Shown here piece after piece: positions 19,653 to 28,497 of a stretch of 64,000 nucleotides of DNA. Position 1 is the stretch's first letter; every line of letters begins with the position of its first letter. The notes beneath the pieces are model-generated. The model did no database searches and had not been told where the DNA came from. It saw nothing but the letters and a program-made list of their open reading frames with translations. The stretch spans positions 5,580,001 to 5,644,000 of the forward strand of contig NZ_CP032229.1 in NCBI RefSeq assembly GCF_004328625.1, read 5' to 3'. This DNA comes from Streptomyces seoulensis (GTDB taxonomy: Bacteria > Actinomycetota > Actinomycetes > Streptomycetales > Streptomycetaceae). Position numbers and translations under genes: made by a program.

Positions 19653-19669
19653 GGTCCTACGTTGGACCC

Positions 19670-21556
19670 ATGAGCATGGAAACCACCGCCTGGACGCAGC
19701 TGCACAGCGTGATGACCGCGCAGCAGCAGCGCCGGCCCCTCGCCCGCGCCACGCTGCGCCGCATCGCCGCCTTCGCCCGACCGCACCGCGCGGGCATCAC
19801 CCGGTTCGTCGTGCTCGGCATCGTCACCGCCCTGCTCGCGGTCGCCACCCCGGTGCTCGCCGGACGCGTGGTCGACGCCATCGTGGCCGGCCACGACTCC
19901 GGCCGGGTGGTCCGGCTCTCGCTGCTCATCGCGGCGGTCGCGGTCGCCGAGGCCGGGCTCGGCATCCTGGTCCGGCGGCTGTCGGCGACGCTGGGGGAGG
20001 GGCTCATCCTCGACCTGCGCACGGCCGTCTTCGACCACGTCCAGCGGATGCCCGTCGCCTTCTTCACCCGCACCCGCACCGGCGCCCTGGTCAGCCGCCT
20101 CAACAACGACGTGATCGGCGCCCAGCGGGCCTTCGCCTCCACCCTGTCCGGCGTGGTCACCAACGTGGTCACCCTGGTGCTCACGCTCGCCGTCATGCTC
20201 GCCCTGTCCTGGCAGATCACCCTCCTCGCCCTGGTCCTGCTGCCGGTGTTCGTGCTGCCCGCCCGCCGGATGGGCAGCCGCATGGCCCGGATGCAGCGCG
20301 AGGCGGCCGAGCTGAACGCGGCCATGGGCACCCGGATGACGGAACGCTTCTCCGCGCCCGGCGCCACCCTCGTCAAGCTGTTCGGCCGCCCCGGTGAGGA
20401 GTCGGCCCAGTTCGCCGCCCGCGCCGGCCAGGTCCGCGACATCGGGGTACGCACCGCCACCGCCCAGTCGGTGTTCATCACCGCCCTCACCCTGGTCTCC
20501 GCCCTCGCGCTGGCCCTCGTCTACGGCCTCGGCGGCTGGTTCGCGCTGCGCGGCACCCTGGAGGCCGGCGCGGTCGTCTCCCTCTCCCTGCTGCTCACCC
20601 GGCTCTACGCCCCGCTCACCTCGCTCGCCGGGGCCCGGGTGGAGGTGATGAGCGCCCTGGTCAGCTTCGAGCGCGTCTTCGAGGTGCTGGACCTGGAGCC
20701 GCTCATCGCGGAGAAGCCGGACGCGGTCGCGGTGCCGGAGGGCCCGGTCGCCATCGAGTTCGACGACGTGCGCTTCGCCTACCCGGCCGCCGACAAGGTC
20801 TCCCTCGCCTCGCTGGAGGAGGTCGCCGCGCTCGACGTACGCGGCGGCGCCGAGGTGCTGCACGGCGTCTCCTTCCGCGCCGCCCCCGGCGAGACCGTCG
20901 CCCTGGTCGGCTCCTCCGGCGCCGGGAAGTCCACCATCGCCCAGCTCCTGCCCCGGCTGTACGACACCGACAGCGGCGCCGTACGGGTCGGCGGGATCGA
21001 CGTACGGGACCTGAGCGCGACCTCCCTGCGGGCCACCGTCGGCATGGTCACCCAGGACGGCCACCTCTTCCACGACACCGTCCGCGCCAACCTGCTCCTC
21101 GCCCGCCCCGAGGCCGACGACGAAGCGCTGTGGGAAGCGCTCGGCCGGGCCCGGCTGGACGAGGTCGTACGGTCCCTGCCGGACGGGCTCGACACGGTCG
21201 TCGGCGAGCGCGGCTACCGGCTCTCCGGCGGCGAGCGCCAGCGCATGACCATCGCCCGGCTGCTCCTCGCCCGCCAGCGCGTCGTCATCCTCGACGAGGC
21301 CACCGCCCACCTCGACAACACCTCCGAGGCGGCCGTGCAGGAGGCCCTCGCCGAGGCGCTCCACGACCGCACCGCCGTGGTCATCGCCCACCGCCTCTCC
21401 ACCGTCCGCGCCGCCGACCAGATCCTCGTCGTGGAGGCCGGCCGGATCGTCGAACGCGGCACCCACGACCAACTGCTCGCGGCCCGGGGCCGGTACGCCG
21501 AGCTGTACCGCACCCAGTTCGCCGGGAAGGACGGCGACACGGTTCCGGTGGCCTGA
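19670..21556 (+). CDS. ABC exporter, fused membrane and ATPase domains
   Basis: A 628-residue half-transporter with six membrane helices in the first ~330 residues and a C-terminal ATPase. ATPase motifs are complete: Walker A GSSGAGKST, Q-loop VTQDG, signature LSGGERQR, Walker B VVILDEATAHLD and H-loop IAHRLSTV. It should act as a homodimer exporting lipid, peptide or drug. The ATG at 19670 is in frame with a second ATG six bases later. There is no partner half-transporter beside it. The ATPase contains an extra loop (ADKVSLASLEEVAALDVRG) between strands before Walker A. Confidence 0.93.
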   Translation: MSMETTAWTQLHSVMTAQQQRRPLARATLRRIAAFARPHRAGITRFVVLGIVTALLAVATPVLAGRVVDAIVAGHDSGRVVRLSLLIAAVAVAEAGLGILVRRLSATLGEGLILDLRTAVFDHVQRMPVAFFTRTRTGALVSRLNNDVIGAQRAFASTLSGVVTNVVTLVLTLAVMLALSWQITLLALVLLPVFVLPARRMGSRMARMQREAAELNAAMGTRMTERFSAPGATLVKLFGRPGEESAQFAARAGQVRDIGVRTATAQSVFITALTLVSALALALVYGLGGWFALRGTLEAGAVVSLSLLLTRLYAPLTSLAGARVEVMSALVSFERVFEVLDLEPLIAEKPDAVAVPEGPVAIEFDDVRFAYPAADKVSLASLEEVAALDVRGGAEVLHGVSFRAAPGETVALVGSSGAGKSTIAQLLPRLYDTDSGAVRVGGIDVRDLSATSLRATVGMVTQDGHLFHDTVRANLLLARPEADDEALWEALGRARLDEVVRSLPDGLDTVVGERGYRLSGGERQRMTIARLLLARQRVVILDEATAHLDNTSEAAVQEALAEALHDRTAVVIAHRLSTVRAADQILVVEAGRIVERGTHDQLLAARGRYAELYRTQFAGKDGDTVPVA

Positions 21557-21653
21557 GCGGTCCCGGCGGATCGACCGCGTCACCGTGCTGGACGCCGCCC
21601 GCGCGAGGGCCCACCATTCCTCCCACGGACACGGGAGAGAGGGACCGGCGGGG

Positions 21654-22475
21654 ATGAGCGGAACGCGGCGGACCGGCACGCAAGGCGGCCGCGGCGAGGG
21701 CCTGTTGCGGGTGCTCGCCGTGGACGACGAGGAACCCGCGCTCTCGGAGCTGCTGTATCTGCTCGACCAGGACCCCAGGGTCGGCAGCGTGCTGCCCGCG
21801 CTGGAGGCCACCGAGGCGCTGCGCACTCTCAGCCGGGCCGTCGAGGGCGGCGCGGACGCGGTCGACGTGGTCTTCCTCGACATCAACATGCCGGGCCTCA
21901 GCGGACTCGAACTGGCCCGGCTGCTGGGCGGGTTCGCCGCCCCGCCGCTCATCGTCTTCGTCACCGCGCACGAGGACTTCGCCGTCCGCGCCTTCGACCT
22001 CAAGGCCGTCGACTACCTCCTCAAGCCGCTGCGCGAGGAACGGTTCGCGGAGGCCGTGCGCCGGGTGGCCGAGCTGACCCACGCGGGACAGGGCCCCCGC
22101 GCCCAGCCCGCCGGGCCGCCCGGCGGGGGCCAGGTCCCGGTGGAACTGGGCGGGGTGACCCGGTTCGTGCCGGTCGCCGACATCGCCTACGCCGAGGCGC
22201 GCGGCGACTACGCCCGGCTGCACACCGGGCGCGGCAGCCACCTCGTCCGCGTTCCGCTGTCCACGCTGGAGGAGCAGTGGCGCACGCAGGGGTTCGTACG
22301 CATCCACCGCAGCCACCTGGTGGCGCTCGACCGGATCGAGGAACTGCGGCTCGACGGCGGCAACGTGACCGTGCGGGTCGGTGACCGCGTCCTTCCCGTC
22401 AGCCGTCGCAACGCCCGTGAACTGCGCGACCTGCTGGCCCGCCGGGCCACCGGCACCGCCGCACGCGCCCGCTGA
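21654..22475 (+). CDS. LytTR-type response regulator
   Basis: A 273-residue response regulator: receiver domain (LAVDDEEPAL at the start, phospho-acceptor Asp in VVFLDINMPG, Lys in DYLLKPL) and a C-terminal LytTR DNA-binding domain (VADIAYAEARGDYARLHT, then FVRIHRSHLVAL). Its likely partner is the LytS-like kinase three genes downstream at 24746. The symporter between them is the probable target, through direct repeats at 22493-22522. This arrangement is like the BtsS/BtsR and YpdA/YpdB pyruvate-sensing systems of enterobacteria, but the ligand here is unknown. Confidence 0.93.
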   Translation: MSGTRRTGTQGGRGEGLLRVLAVDDEEPALSELLYLLDQDPRVGSVLPALEATEALRTLSRAVEGGADAVDVVFLDINMPGLSGLELARLLGGFAAPPLIVFVTAHEDFAVRAFDLKAVDYLLKPLREERFAEAVRRVAELTHAGQGPRAQPAGPPGGGQVPVELGGVTRFVPVADIAYAEARGDYARLHTGRGSHLVRVPLSTLEEQWRTQGFVRIHRSHLVALDRIEELRLDGGNVTVRVGDRVLPVSRRNARELRDLLARRATGTAARAR

Positions 22476-22492
22476 GCCCGGCGCGCTGTGGC

Positions 22493-22548
22493 GACCCTGT
22501 GCCGAACGCGGCAGGACCCTGTCTCACCCCGGACGCGCTGCGTACACT
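22493..22548 (+). promoter_or_regulatory. candidate LytTR-activated promoter
   Basis: Two identical GACCCTGT octamers begin at 22493 and 22515, a 22-bp period. The second copy ends 20 nt before TACACT at 22543-22548, a good Streptomyces -10, so it overlaps the -35 position. LytTR regulators are known to bind pairs of direct repeats about two turns apart next to the -35. No consensus -35 is visible, which fits an activated promoter. Confidence 0.5.
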
Positions 22549-22589
22549 CGCCGCAACAAGGTGATCACCGGGGTCTCGGGGGGTGCGTC

Positions 22590-22922
22590 ATGGGTGCGCA
22601 ACCCACCCCGCGCCGGGAGGTGGTCACCGGGGCTCCGGCCGGGCGCACACGGGCCGGGTACCCGGACTCCCTCGCTCATGACGACGTCGTGGTACGCAAG
22701 TTGATGCGGCGTCAGATGCGTGTCGGTCTCGTCGCGTGCTCCCTGCTCGCCCTGCCGCTGGGGCTGTTCCCCCTGCTGTTCCGGCTGTTGCCGGCCGGCG
22801 GGGTCGGTCAGGGCACCGTCTGGCTGCTGCTGGGTGTCGCGCCGTACCCCGTGCTGCTCGCCACCGGCGCCTGGTACGTCCGTCGTGCCGAGCGCAACGA
22901 GGGTGACGTGAGCGGGCGTTGA
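22590..22922 (+). CDS. DUF485-like small membrane protein
   Basis: A 110-residue protein with two membrane helices (about 46-68 and 74-93) flanked by basic residues, in the style of DUF485 proteins that precede acetate permeases. Its stop overlaps the TTG start of the symporter by 4 nt (TTGA), which implies tight coupling and perhaps a subunit or assembly role. The start ATG is poorly supported by a ribosome-binding site. A later start at MRRQMRVG is possible. Confidence 0.75.
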   Translation: MGAQPTPRREVVTGAPAGRTRAGYPDSLAHDDVVVRKLMRRQMRVGLVACSLLALPLGLFPLLFRLLPAGGVGQGTVWLLLGVAPYPVLLATGAWYVRRAERNEGDVSGR

Positions 22923-24607
22923 ACCAGACGTACGGAATCGCCGGGGTGTCCGCCGTGGTGCTCGCCACGGCACTCGTCGGCGCGCTCGGCCTGCGGATCT
23001 CCCGGACCACCTCCGACTTCTACGTGGCCTCCCGCACGGTCGCGCCCCGGCTCAACGCCTTCGCGGTGAGCGGGGAGTACCTGTCCGCCGCCTCCTTCCT
23101 CGGCATCGCCGGGCTGCTGCTCGCCCAGGGCGTCGACATGCTCTGGTTCCCCATCGGCTACACCGCCGGGTTCCTCGTCCTGCTGGCCTTCGTCGCCGCC
23201 CCGCTGCGCCGGTCCGGCGCCTACACGTTGCCCGACTTCGCCGAGGCCCGGCTGGAGTCGCGTGCCGTGCGCCGGATCGCCGGGGTGCTCGTGGTGGGCG
23301 TCGGCTGGCTCTACCTGCTGCCCCAACTGCGGGGCGCCGGACTGACCTTGCGGCTGCTGACCGGCGCGCCCGGGTGGCTCGGCGGCCTGGTCGTCGCCGT
23401 CGTGGTGACCGCAGCCGTCGCCGCCGGGGGCATGCGCAGCATCACCTTCGTCCAGGCGTTCCAGTACTGGCTCAAGCTGACCGCGCTGCTGGTGCCCGTG
23501 GTGTTCCTGCTCGCCGCCTGGCACGCCGACCGCGCCCCGCTGCCCGTCTGGGACCAGCGGCCCGTGTTCCACCGGTCCACCGAGGTCCGCGTCGACCGCC
23601 CGATGACCGTCACCGTCGAGGAACCGGTACGGGTCACCGCCACCGGCAGCATCGACGGACACCCGCTGCGGGGCGCCGCGCTCACCCTCACCGAGGGCCG
23701 CCACCACATCGGCGCGCACACCGGCCTGCGCTTTCCGCCCGGTGCCCAAGTCCCGCTGCCCGAAAGGGAGACGGGCTCCGCCTCGCTCGCCCCGAGGCGC
23801 GGGGAACACGGGCTGTACGCCACCTACGGGCTGATCCTCGCCACCTTCCTCGGCACCATGGGCCTGCCGCACGTGGTCGTCCGCTTCTACACCAACCCCG
23901 ACGGCCGCGCCGCCCGCCGCACCACCGTCATCGTGCTCGGCCTGCTCGGCGCGTTCTACCTGCTCATGCCGCTCTACGGCTCGCTGGCCCGGCTGTACGC
24001 GCCCGACCTGCTGCTCACCGGCGACACCGACGCCGCCGTACTCATGCTGCCCCAGCGGCTGATCGGCGGGGTCGGCGGCGACCTGCTCGGCGCGCTGGTC
24101 GCGGGCGGGGCCTGCGCGGCCTTCCTGTCCACCGCTTCCGGGCTGACCATGTCCGTCGCCGGGGTGCTCGCGCAGGACGTGCTCCCGGCGCTGGGCCTGC
24201 GGCACTTCCGGCTCGCCGTGGTCCCCGCCATCGCCGTGCCCACCGCCGCCGGGACGGTGGTCGGCGGGCTGCCGGTGGCCGACGCGGTCGGGCTGGCGTT
24301 CGCCGTCTCCGCCTCCTCCTTCTGCCCCCTGCTCGTCCTCGGCATCTGGTGGCGCGGCCTCACCCCGCCCGGCGCCGTCGCCGGGCTCCTCCTCGGCGGC
24401 GGCTCGGCCCTGACCGCCGTCACCACGACCATCACCGGCGGCGCCTCTTCCGGCTGGACGCACACCTTGCTGGCCTGGCCCGCCGTCTGGTCGGTCCCGG
24501 TCGGCTTCACGGCGATGATCCTGGTCTCCCTCGCCACCCGACACCGGGTCCCGGCCGGAACGGCGGCCACGATGGCACGGCTGCATCTGCCGGAGGGACG
24601 GGTGTGA
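22919..24607 (+). CDS. sodium:solute symporter, ActP (acetate/pyruvate) type
   Basis: A 562-residue member of the sodium/solute symporter family with about 13 helices. Features of the ActP/MctC branch include SRTTSDFYVASRTVAP at the N terminus, GEYLSAASFLGIAG in helix 2, and a GLPHVVVRFYTNPDG-type segment after the middle helices. A hydrophilic insert of about 80 residues (residues ~205-295, beta-rich) lies between helices 6 and 7, as in actinobacterial members. It should import a short monocarboxylate with Na+. It uses a TTG start and sits between a DUF485 gene and a LytS-like kinase. Confidence 0.9.
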   Translation: MNQTYGIAGVSAVVLATALVGALGLRISRTTSDFYVASRTVAPRLNAFAVSGEYLSAASFLGIAGLLLAQGVDMLWFPIGYTAGFLVLLAFVAAPLRRSGAYTLPDFAEARLESRAVRRIAGVLVVGVGWLYLLPQLRGAGLTLRLLTGAPGWLGGLVVAVVVTAAVAAGGMRSITFVQAFQYWLKLTALLVPVVFLLAAWHADRAPLPVWDQRPVFHRSTEVRVDRPMTVTVEEPVRVTATGSIDGHPLRGAALTLTEGRHHIGAHTGLRFPPGAQVPLPERETGSASLAPRRGEHGLYATYGLILATFLGTMGLPHVVVRFYTNPDGRAARRTTVIVLGLLGAFYLLMPLYGSLARLYAPDLLLTGDTDAAVLMLPQRLIGGVGGDLLGALVAGGACAAFLSTASGLTMSVAGVLAQDVLPALGLRHFRLAVVPAIAVPTAAGTVVGGLPVADAVGLAFAVSASSFCPLLVLGIWWRGLTPPGAVAGLLLGGGSALTAVTTTITGGASSGWTHTLLAWPAVWSVPVGFTAMILVSLATRHRVPAGTAATMARLHLPEGRV

Positions 24608-24745
24608 GGTGGGGAGAGTGCCGGGAGACGGCTGTGGCGTCGCCGGGCGGCAGTGTGCCCGGCGGTCTCGCGGCGCGGGCCGGGTGCGCGCGGCGGTCGT
24701 CCGGCAGCGTGGCGCGGCCGCGTCCGTCCGGAGGGTGGGTGTGAG

Positions 24746-25951
24746 ATGGCGGATCTGAGTGTGCTCGGGGTGTTGCTGCTGGCTGTCGCGGGGCTCGCGT
24801 TGTTCGTGCTGGGGGCCGCGCTGGGGCATGTCGCGCTGCGGCGGCAGCAGGCCAACCCGGCGGGCCCGGGTACGCCGGTCGAGCAGGCCACCTTCCACAC
24901 CCTGCACACCGCCTCGCTGGCCGCGCCCCCGCTGCGGGCCGGCCTCACCCCGGACACCGCGCGGAAGGCGGCCCGGCGGCTGCGGCCGCTGCTCGGGGCC
25001 GGGGCGCTCGCGCTCGCCGACGAGGAGACCGTGCTCGCGTGGGACGGGGCCGGGGAGCATCACCGCGCCGAGGTCGCCGAGCGGCTGGCCGCCGTGGTGC
25101 GGGAGGGGCGCACCCAGCGCGTGGAACTGGACTGCGCGCACGATGACTGCCCCGTACGGCAGGGCGTGCTCGCGCCGTTGACCGTGGACGGGCGGGTCGC
25201 CGGGGTGCTCGCCGCCTTCGGGGACGGGGAGTCCGGGGGGCTGCGCCGGGCCGCCGAGGAGGTCGCCCGCTGGGTCTCCGTACAGCTCGAACTCGTCGAT
25301 CTGGACCGGGCCCGCTCCAGCGTGATCGAGGCCGAGATCCGCGCCCTGCGCGCCCAGATCTCCCCCCACTTCATCTACAACTCCCTGGCGAGCATCGCCT
25401 CGTTCGTGCGTACCGACCCCGAGCGGGCCCGTGAACTCCTGCTGGAGTTCGCGGACTTCACCCGCTACTCGTTCCGCAGAGGCGGCGACTTCACCACGCT
25501 CGCCGAGGAGTTGCGCTCCATCGAGCAGTACCTCGAACTCGCCCGCGCCCGCTTCGGCCGCCGTCTCGCGGTCACCCTGCGGATCGCGCCCGAGGTGCTG
25601 CCGGTGACCCTGCCGTTCCTGTGCCTGCAACCGCTCGTGGAGAACGCGCTCAAGCACGGCCTGGAGGAGTCCGCCGAGCGCGGCCGGATCACGATCATCG
25701 CGGAGGACGAGGGCACCGAGGCCCGCGTGATCATCGAGGACGACGGCGTCGGCATGGAACCGGACCGCCTGCGCGCCCTGCTGCGCGGCACCGCGGGCCC
25801 GGACACCGGCATCGGCCTGAGCAACGTCGACCGCAGGCTGCGCCAGGTGTACGGAGACCCGTACGGTCTGGTCATCGAGACCGGCGTGGGTGCCGGCACG
25901 AAGATCACCGTACGGGTCCCGAAGTTCCGCCCCGGCTCGCGCCAGGGGTGA
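24746..25951 (+). CDS. LytS-like sensor histidine kinase
   Basis: A 401-residue kinase with one N-terminal membrane helix (about 5-30), a GAF-like domain (about 60-185) and a HisKA-family-6 plus HATPase module. The phospho-acceptor His is in ISPHFIYNSL, the N-box is PLVENALKHGL, and G-boxes are EDDGVGM and GIGLSNVDRRL. This is the architecture of LytS/YpdA kinases that pair with LytTR regulators, here encoded at 21654. The single membrane helix and cytosolic GAF domain suggest it senses an intracellular signal, unlike the multi-helix receptors of BtsS. Confidence 0.92.
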   Translation: MADLSVLGVLLLAVAGLALFVLGAALGHVALRRQQANPAGPGTPVEQATFHTLHTASLAAPPLRAGLTPDTARKAARRLRPLLGAGALALADEETVLAWDGAGEHHRAEVAERLAAVVREGRTQRVELDCAHDDCPVRQGVLAPLTVDGRVAGVLAAFGDGESGGLRRAAEEVARWVSVQLELVDLDRARSSVIEAEIRALRAQISPHFIYNSLASIASFVRTDPERARELLLEFADFTRYSFRRGGDFTTLAEELRSIEQYLELARARFGRRLAVTLRIAPEVLPVTLPFLCLQPLVENALKHGLEESAERGRITIIAEDEGTEARVIIEDDGVGMEPDRLRALLRGTAGPDTGIGLSNVDRRLRQVYGDPYGLVIETGVGAGTKITVRVPKFRPGSRQG

Positions 25952-25965
25952 CCAGGGCTGAGCGG

Positions 25966-26139
25966 TCAGGTCCAGCGGCCGTTGGACTGCTTGCGCTCCT
26001 GCTGCTGGCGCTGGTGGTGCTGCTGGTCCTTCGCCTGGCGGGCCGCCGCCTCGGGGATCTGGGTGTGGTAGTAGAGCAACTTGCCCTGTCCTCGCGCGCC
26101 CAGACCGTGATGCCCCTTCACCGGAGAGTTCTTGCGCAT
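25966..26139 (-). CDS. small His/Gln-rich protein, 57 residues
   Basis: A short gene with an AAGGAG site 9 nt before its ATG. The product is basic: an N-terminal glycine/lysine segment (MRKNSPVKGHHGLGARGQGK), a tyrosine-containing middle (LLYYHTQIPEAA) and a C-terminal Gln/His helix (AKDQQHHQRQQQERKQSNGRW). There is no membrane segment or known motif. Good third-position G/C and a good ribosome-binding site support it. It is convergent with the LytS-like kinase, 14 nt away. Function is unknown. Confidence 0.65.
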   Translation of the reverse strand: MRKNSPVKGHHGLGARGQGKLLYYHTQIPEAAARQAKDQQHHQRQQQERKQSNGRWT

Positions 26140-26275
26140 GACTCCGCTCCTTGCTCACGCGTACGACGGCGCCCGTTTCGTTATGGTTCATGGTATTCCC
26201 GCTCCGCCATTCGGGCGACCGGGCCGGCCCCTGTTTCGAGGTGCGGGGGCGGGGGCGCGGTGCGACGCTGACTTG

Positions 26276-27460
26276 GTGCATACCTCTGAGCTGACTCCTG
26301 AGATCCGTGCCGCTCTGAGCGAGCCGAGGCCGTACCCCGCCATCACCCTGGTGATGCCGACCGACCCGGACTTCCCCTTCAGCGAGAAGGACCGCATCCT
26401 GCTCCGCGACCTCGTCACCGAGGCCAAGCGCCGCCTCGCGGACGACCCGGACGTCTCGCGGGAGACCCGGCTGGAGCTGCGGGACCACATGCTGGACACC
26501 ACGGTGATCGAGCAGGTGGCCGACCCCTTCCACCCGGACGACGCGATGGTGGTCTACGTGGCCGCCGACGAGCCGGTCCAGGTCTGGCAGATGACGTCCC
26601 TCGCGCCGGTACGTCCGCGCGTGGAGTTCGCCGACCAGTTCCTGACGCGGTATCTGGAGGCCGCCGAGCAGCGGTCCCGGCCGTTCCTGGTGCTCGTGCT
26701 CGACCAGGAGATGTGCCGCCTCTACCACGGCTCGGTGAAGCGCCTGGACGAGGTCGAGCACCACGGCTTCCCGTGCGCCCCGGAGATCCCGTCGCCGGAG
26801 GACGCGCTGCCCGGCGCGATCCCGCACTCCGCGCCGTACGAGGGGCACAAGGCGCGCGTCGAGCAGTATCTCCGCATGGTCGACAAGCGGCTCGGGGACG
26901 CGGTCGAGGAACACGACGGCGATCTGCCGCTGTTCGTCATCGGCGGCGACAAGATCCTCGCGGCGTTCAGGGCCGTCACCACGCACGGCGACATGGTCGC
27001 GGGCACGCTGCCGCTGACCGGGATGGACAAGGACCGGGCCAAGGACCTGATGAAGCGGCTGGAGCCGGTCCTCGCCGAGTTCCACGAGAAGCAGGTCGCG
27101 GAGGCCGTCGACGCGCTGGGCGAGGCGCGCGGTCTGGGCAAGTACGCGGGCGGCCCGCTGGAGGTCTGGACGGCCGTCGCGGACAAGCGGGTGGCGCGGC
27201 TGATCGTGGAGGAGGGGCTCGATCTCGCGGGCCGGATCACCGAGGACGGCCGGGTGCTGGAGCTGGTCGAGGTGCCCGAGCCGGTCACGCTGCCCGACCC
27301 CAGGCCGGACGTCGAGCCGCCGCCGCACACCATGGGCGTGGCCACCGACATCATCGAGCAGCTGGTCGACCGTGCCATCGACGCCGACTCGCAGATCCTG
27401 TTCGTCCCCGACGGCACCCTCGCCGAGGCCGGCGGAGTGGCGGCCCTGCTCAGGTACTGA
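26276..27460 (+). CDS. baeRF-type (eRF1-like) protein
   Basis: A 394-residue protein resembling the bacterial archaeo-eukaryotic release factor (baeRF) families: an N-terminal region (LTPEIRAALSEPRPYPAITLVMPT), a middle domain ending VIGGDKILAAFRAV, and a C-terminal segment DRAIDADSQILFVPDGTLAEAGGVAALLRY like the eRF1 domain 3 end. Family members are predicted to act in translation or ribosome rescue, without direct proof. The GTG start reads VHTSELTPE. Longer readings exist upstream but look non-coding. Its 3' end overlaps the convergent LysR gene by 11 bp. Confidence 0.7.
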   Translation: MHTSELTPEIRAALSEPRPYPAITLVMPTDPDFPFSEKDRILLRDLVTEAKRRLADDPDVSRETRLELRDHMLDTTVIEQVADPFHPDDAMVVYVAADEPVQVWQMTSLAPVRPRVEFADQFLTRYLEAAEQRSRPFLVLVLDQEMCRLYHGSVKRLDEVEHHGFPCAPEIPSPEDALPGAIPHSAPYEGHKARVEQYLRMVDKRLGDAVEEHDGDLPLFVIGGDKILAAFRAVTTHGDMVAGTLPLTGMDKDRAKDLMKRLEPVLAEFHEKQVAEAVDALGEARGLGKYAGGPLEVWTAVADKRVARLIVEEGLDLAGRITEDGRVLELVEVPEPVTLPDPRPDVEPPPHTMGVATDIIEQLVDRAIDADSQILFVPDGTLAEAGGVAALLRY

Positions 27461-28361
27461 CCGCCTCCCGGTCGCGGGTGTCGAGCACGGTCGTACGGAA
27501 CGAGGCGACCACCGGCCGCAGGTCGATCGCGTGCCAGGCCGCCCACAGCCGAACGGACATGTCCAGCCAGGGCAGTTCGCGAACCGTCACCCCCGCGACC
27601 GGGCCGCGCAGCATGCTCCGCTGGATCAGTGCCAGCCCGAGGCCGGAGGCGACGAGGCCGAGCGCGGTCAGCGGCTCGGACGCCTCCATCCGGATGTCGG
27701 GGGTGAACCCGGCGGCCGCGCAGGCGGCGATGAACTCGTCCCGCCAGGCCGGGCGTCTGCTGTTCTCCACCGCGATCCACGGCTGCTGCTCCAGGTCGGC
27801 CGGGGCCGGCTCGGCCGAGTCCGCGAGCGGGTGCCCGGTGGGTACCGCCAGCAGCAGCGGGTCGTCCAGCAGCAGCGCGGCCTTCAGGTCGGGGTCGTCC
27901 TCGGCGGGCGGTTCCGGGACCAGGGCGATGTCGAGGCTGCGCCGCCGCAGGCCCTCGAACTGCTCGGCGGCGGGGACGTTGTAGAGGGCGACGTGGATGC
28001 CGGGGCGTTCGTCGTGGAGTTCCCGCAGCGCGCGGGGGAGTACGCCGGTGTGCATGGCGTCGACCGTGTACCCGATGCACAGCCCGCCCTCCTCGCCCCG
28101 GCCGAGCCGGCGGCCCAGGTTCTCCAGCCGGTCGGCGTGCCGCAGCAGCGCCTTGGCCTCGGAGAGGAAGACGCGCCCGTCGGCGGTGAGCCGGATACGC
28201 TGCTGGCCGCGCTCGAACAGCGTCAGGCCGAGGTTCTTCTCCAGCTGGGCGATCTGGCGGCTGAGCGGGGACTGCGAGATGTGCAGGCGCTCGGCCGCGC
28301 GGCCCACGTGCTCCTCCTCGGCGACGACCACGAAGTAGCGGAGCTGGCGCAGATCCAGCAT
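27450..28361 (-). CDS. LysR-family transcriptional regulator
   Basis: A 303-residue LysR-type regulator: N-terminal winged helix-turn-helix (LRQLRYFVVVAEEEHVGRAA, then SQSPLSRQIAQLEKNLG), linker helix and a periplasmic-binding-like effector domain. It is divergent from the aldo/keto reductase gene. A 19-bp dyad in the intergenic region is its likely site, so it probably activates or represses that reductase. The ATG at 28361 gives MLDLRQLRYF. Confidence 0.94.
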   Translation of the reverse strand: MLDLRQLRYFVVVAEEEHVGRAAERLHISQSPLSRQIAQLEKNLGLTLFERGQQRIRLTADGRVFLSEAKALLRHADRLENLGRRLGRGEEGGLCIGYTVDAMHTGVLPRALRELHDERPGIHVALYNVPAAEQFEGLRRRSLDIALVPEPPAEDDPDLKAALLLDDPLLLAVPTGHPLADSAEPAPADLEQQPWIAVENSRRPAWRDEFIAACAAAGFTPDIRMEASEPLTALGLVASGLGLALIQRSMLRGPVAGVTVRELPWLDMSVRLWAAWHAIDLRPVVASFRTTVLDTRDREAVST

Positions 28362-28386
28362 GTGAGACCTCCGGGGACTCAAGTAT

Positions 28387-28405
28387 GTCCAAGCAAGTCT
28401 TGGAC
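28387..28405. promoter_or_regulatory. candidate LysR operator, 19-bp dyad
   Basis: GTCCAAG-caagt-CTTGGAC is a perfect inverted repeat 26 nt upstream of the LysR start. It contains the T-N11-A pattern of LysR sites. Partial copies (CTCAAG on both sides) flank it, as expected for extended LysR footprints. Confidence 0.6.
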
Positions 28406-28497
28406 AGTCTCAAGGTTCGATCCTAACCTCGACAGGGCAAGCAACGCGGACCAGTGCAGAGCCCGCGAAACCCCGCAAAGGCAAGGATCACGCTCAT

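Noticed and set aside
22808..27328. 1506-residue open frame on the minus strand across the symporter, kinase and baeRF genes
   Set aside because: Composition is Gly/Arg/Gln/His-rich in the manner of a shadow frame at very high G+C, and it lies antisense to well-recognised genes.
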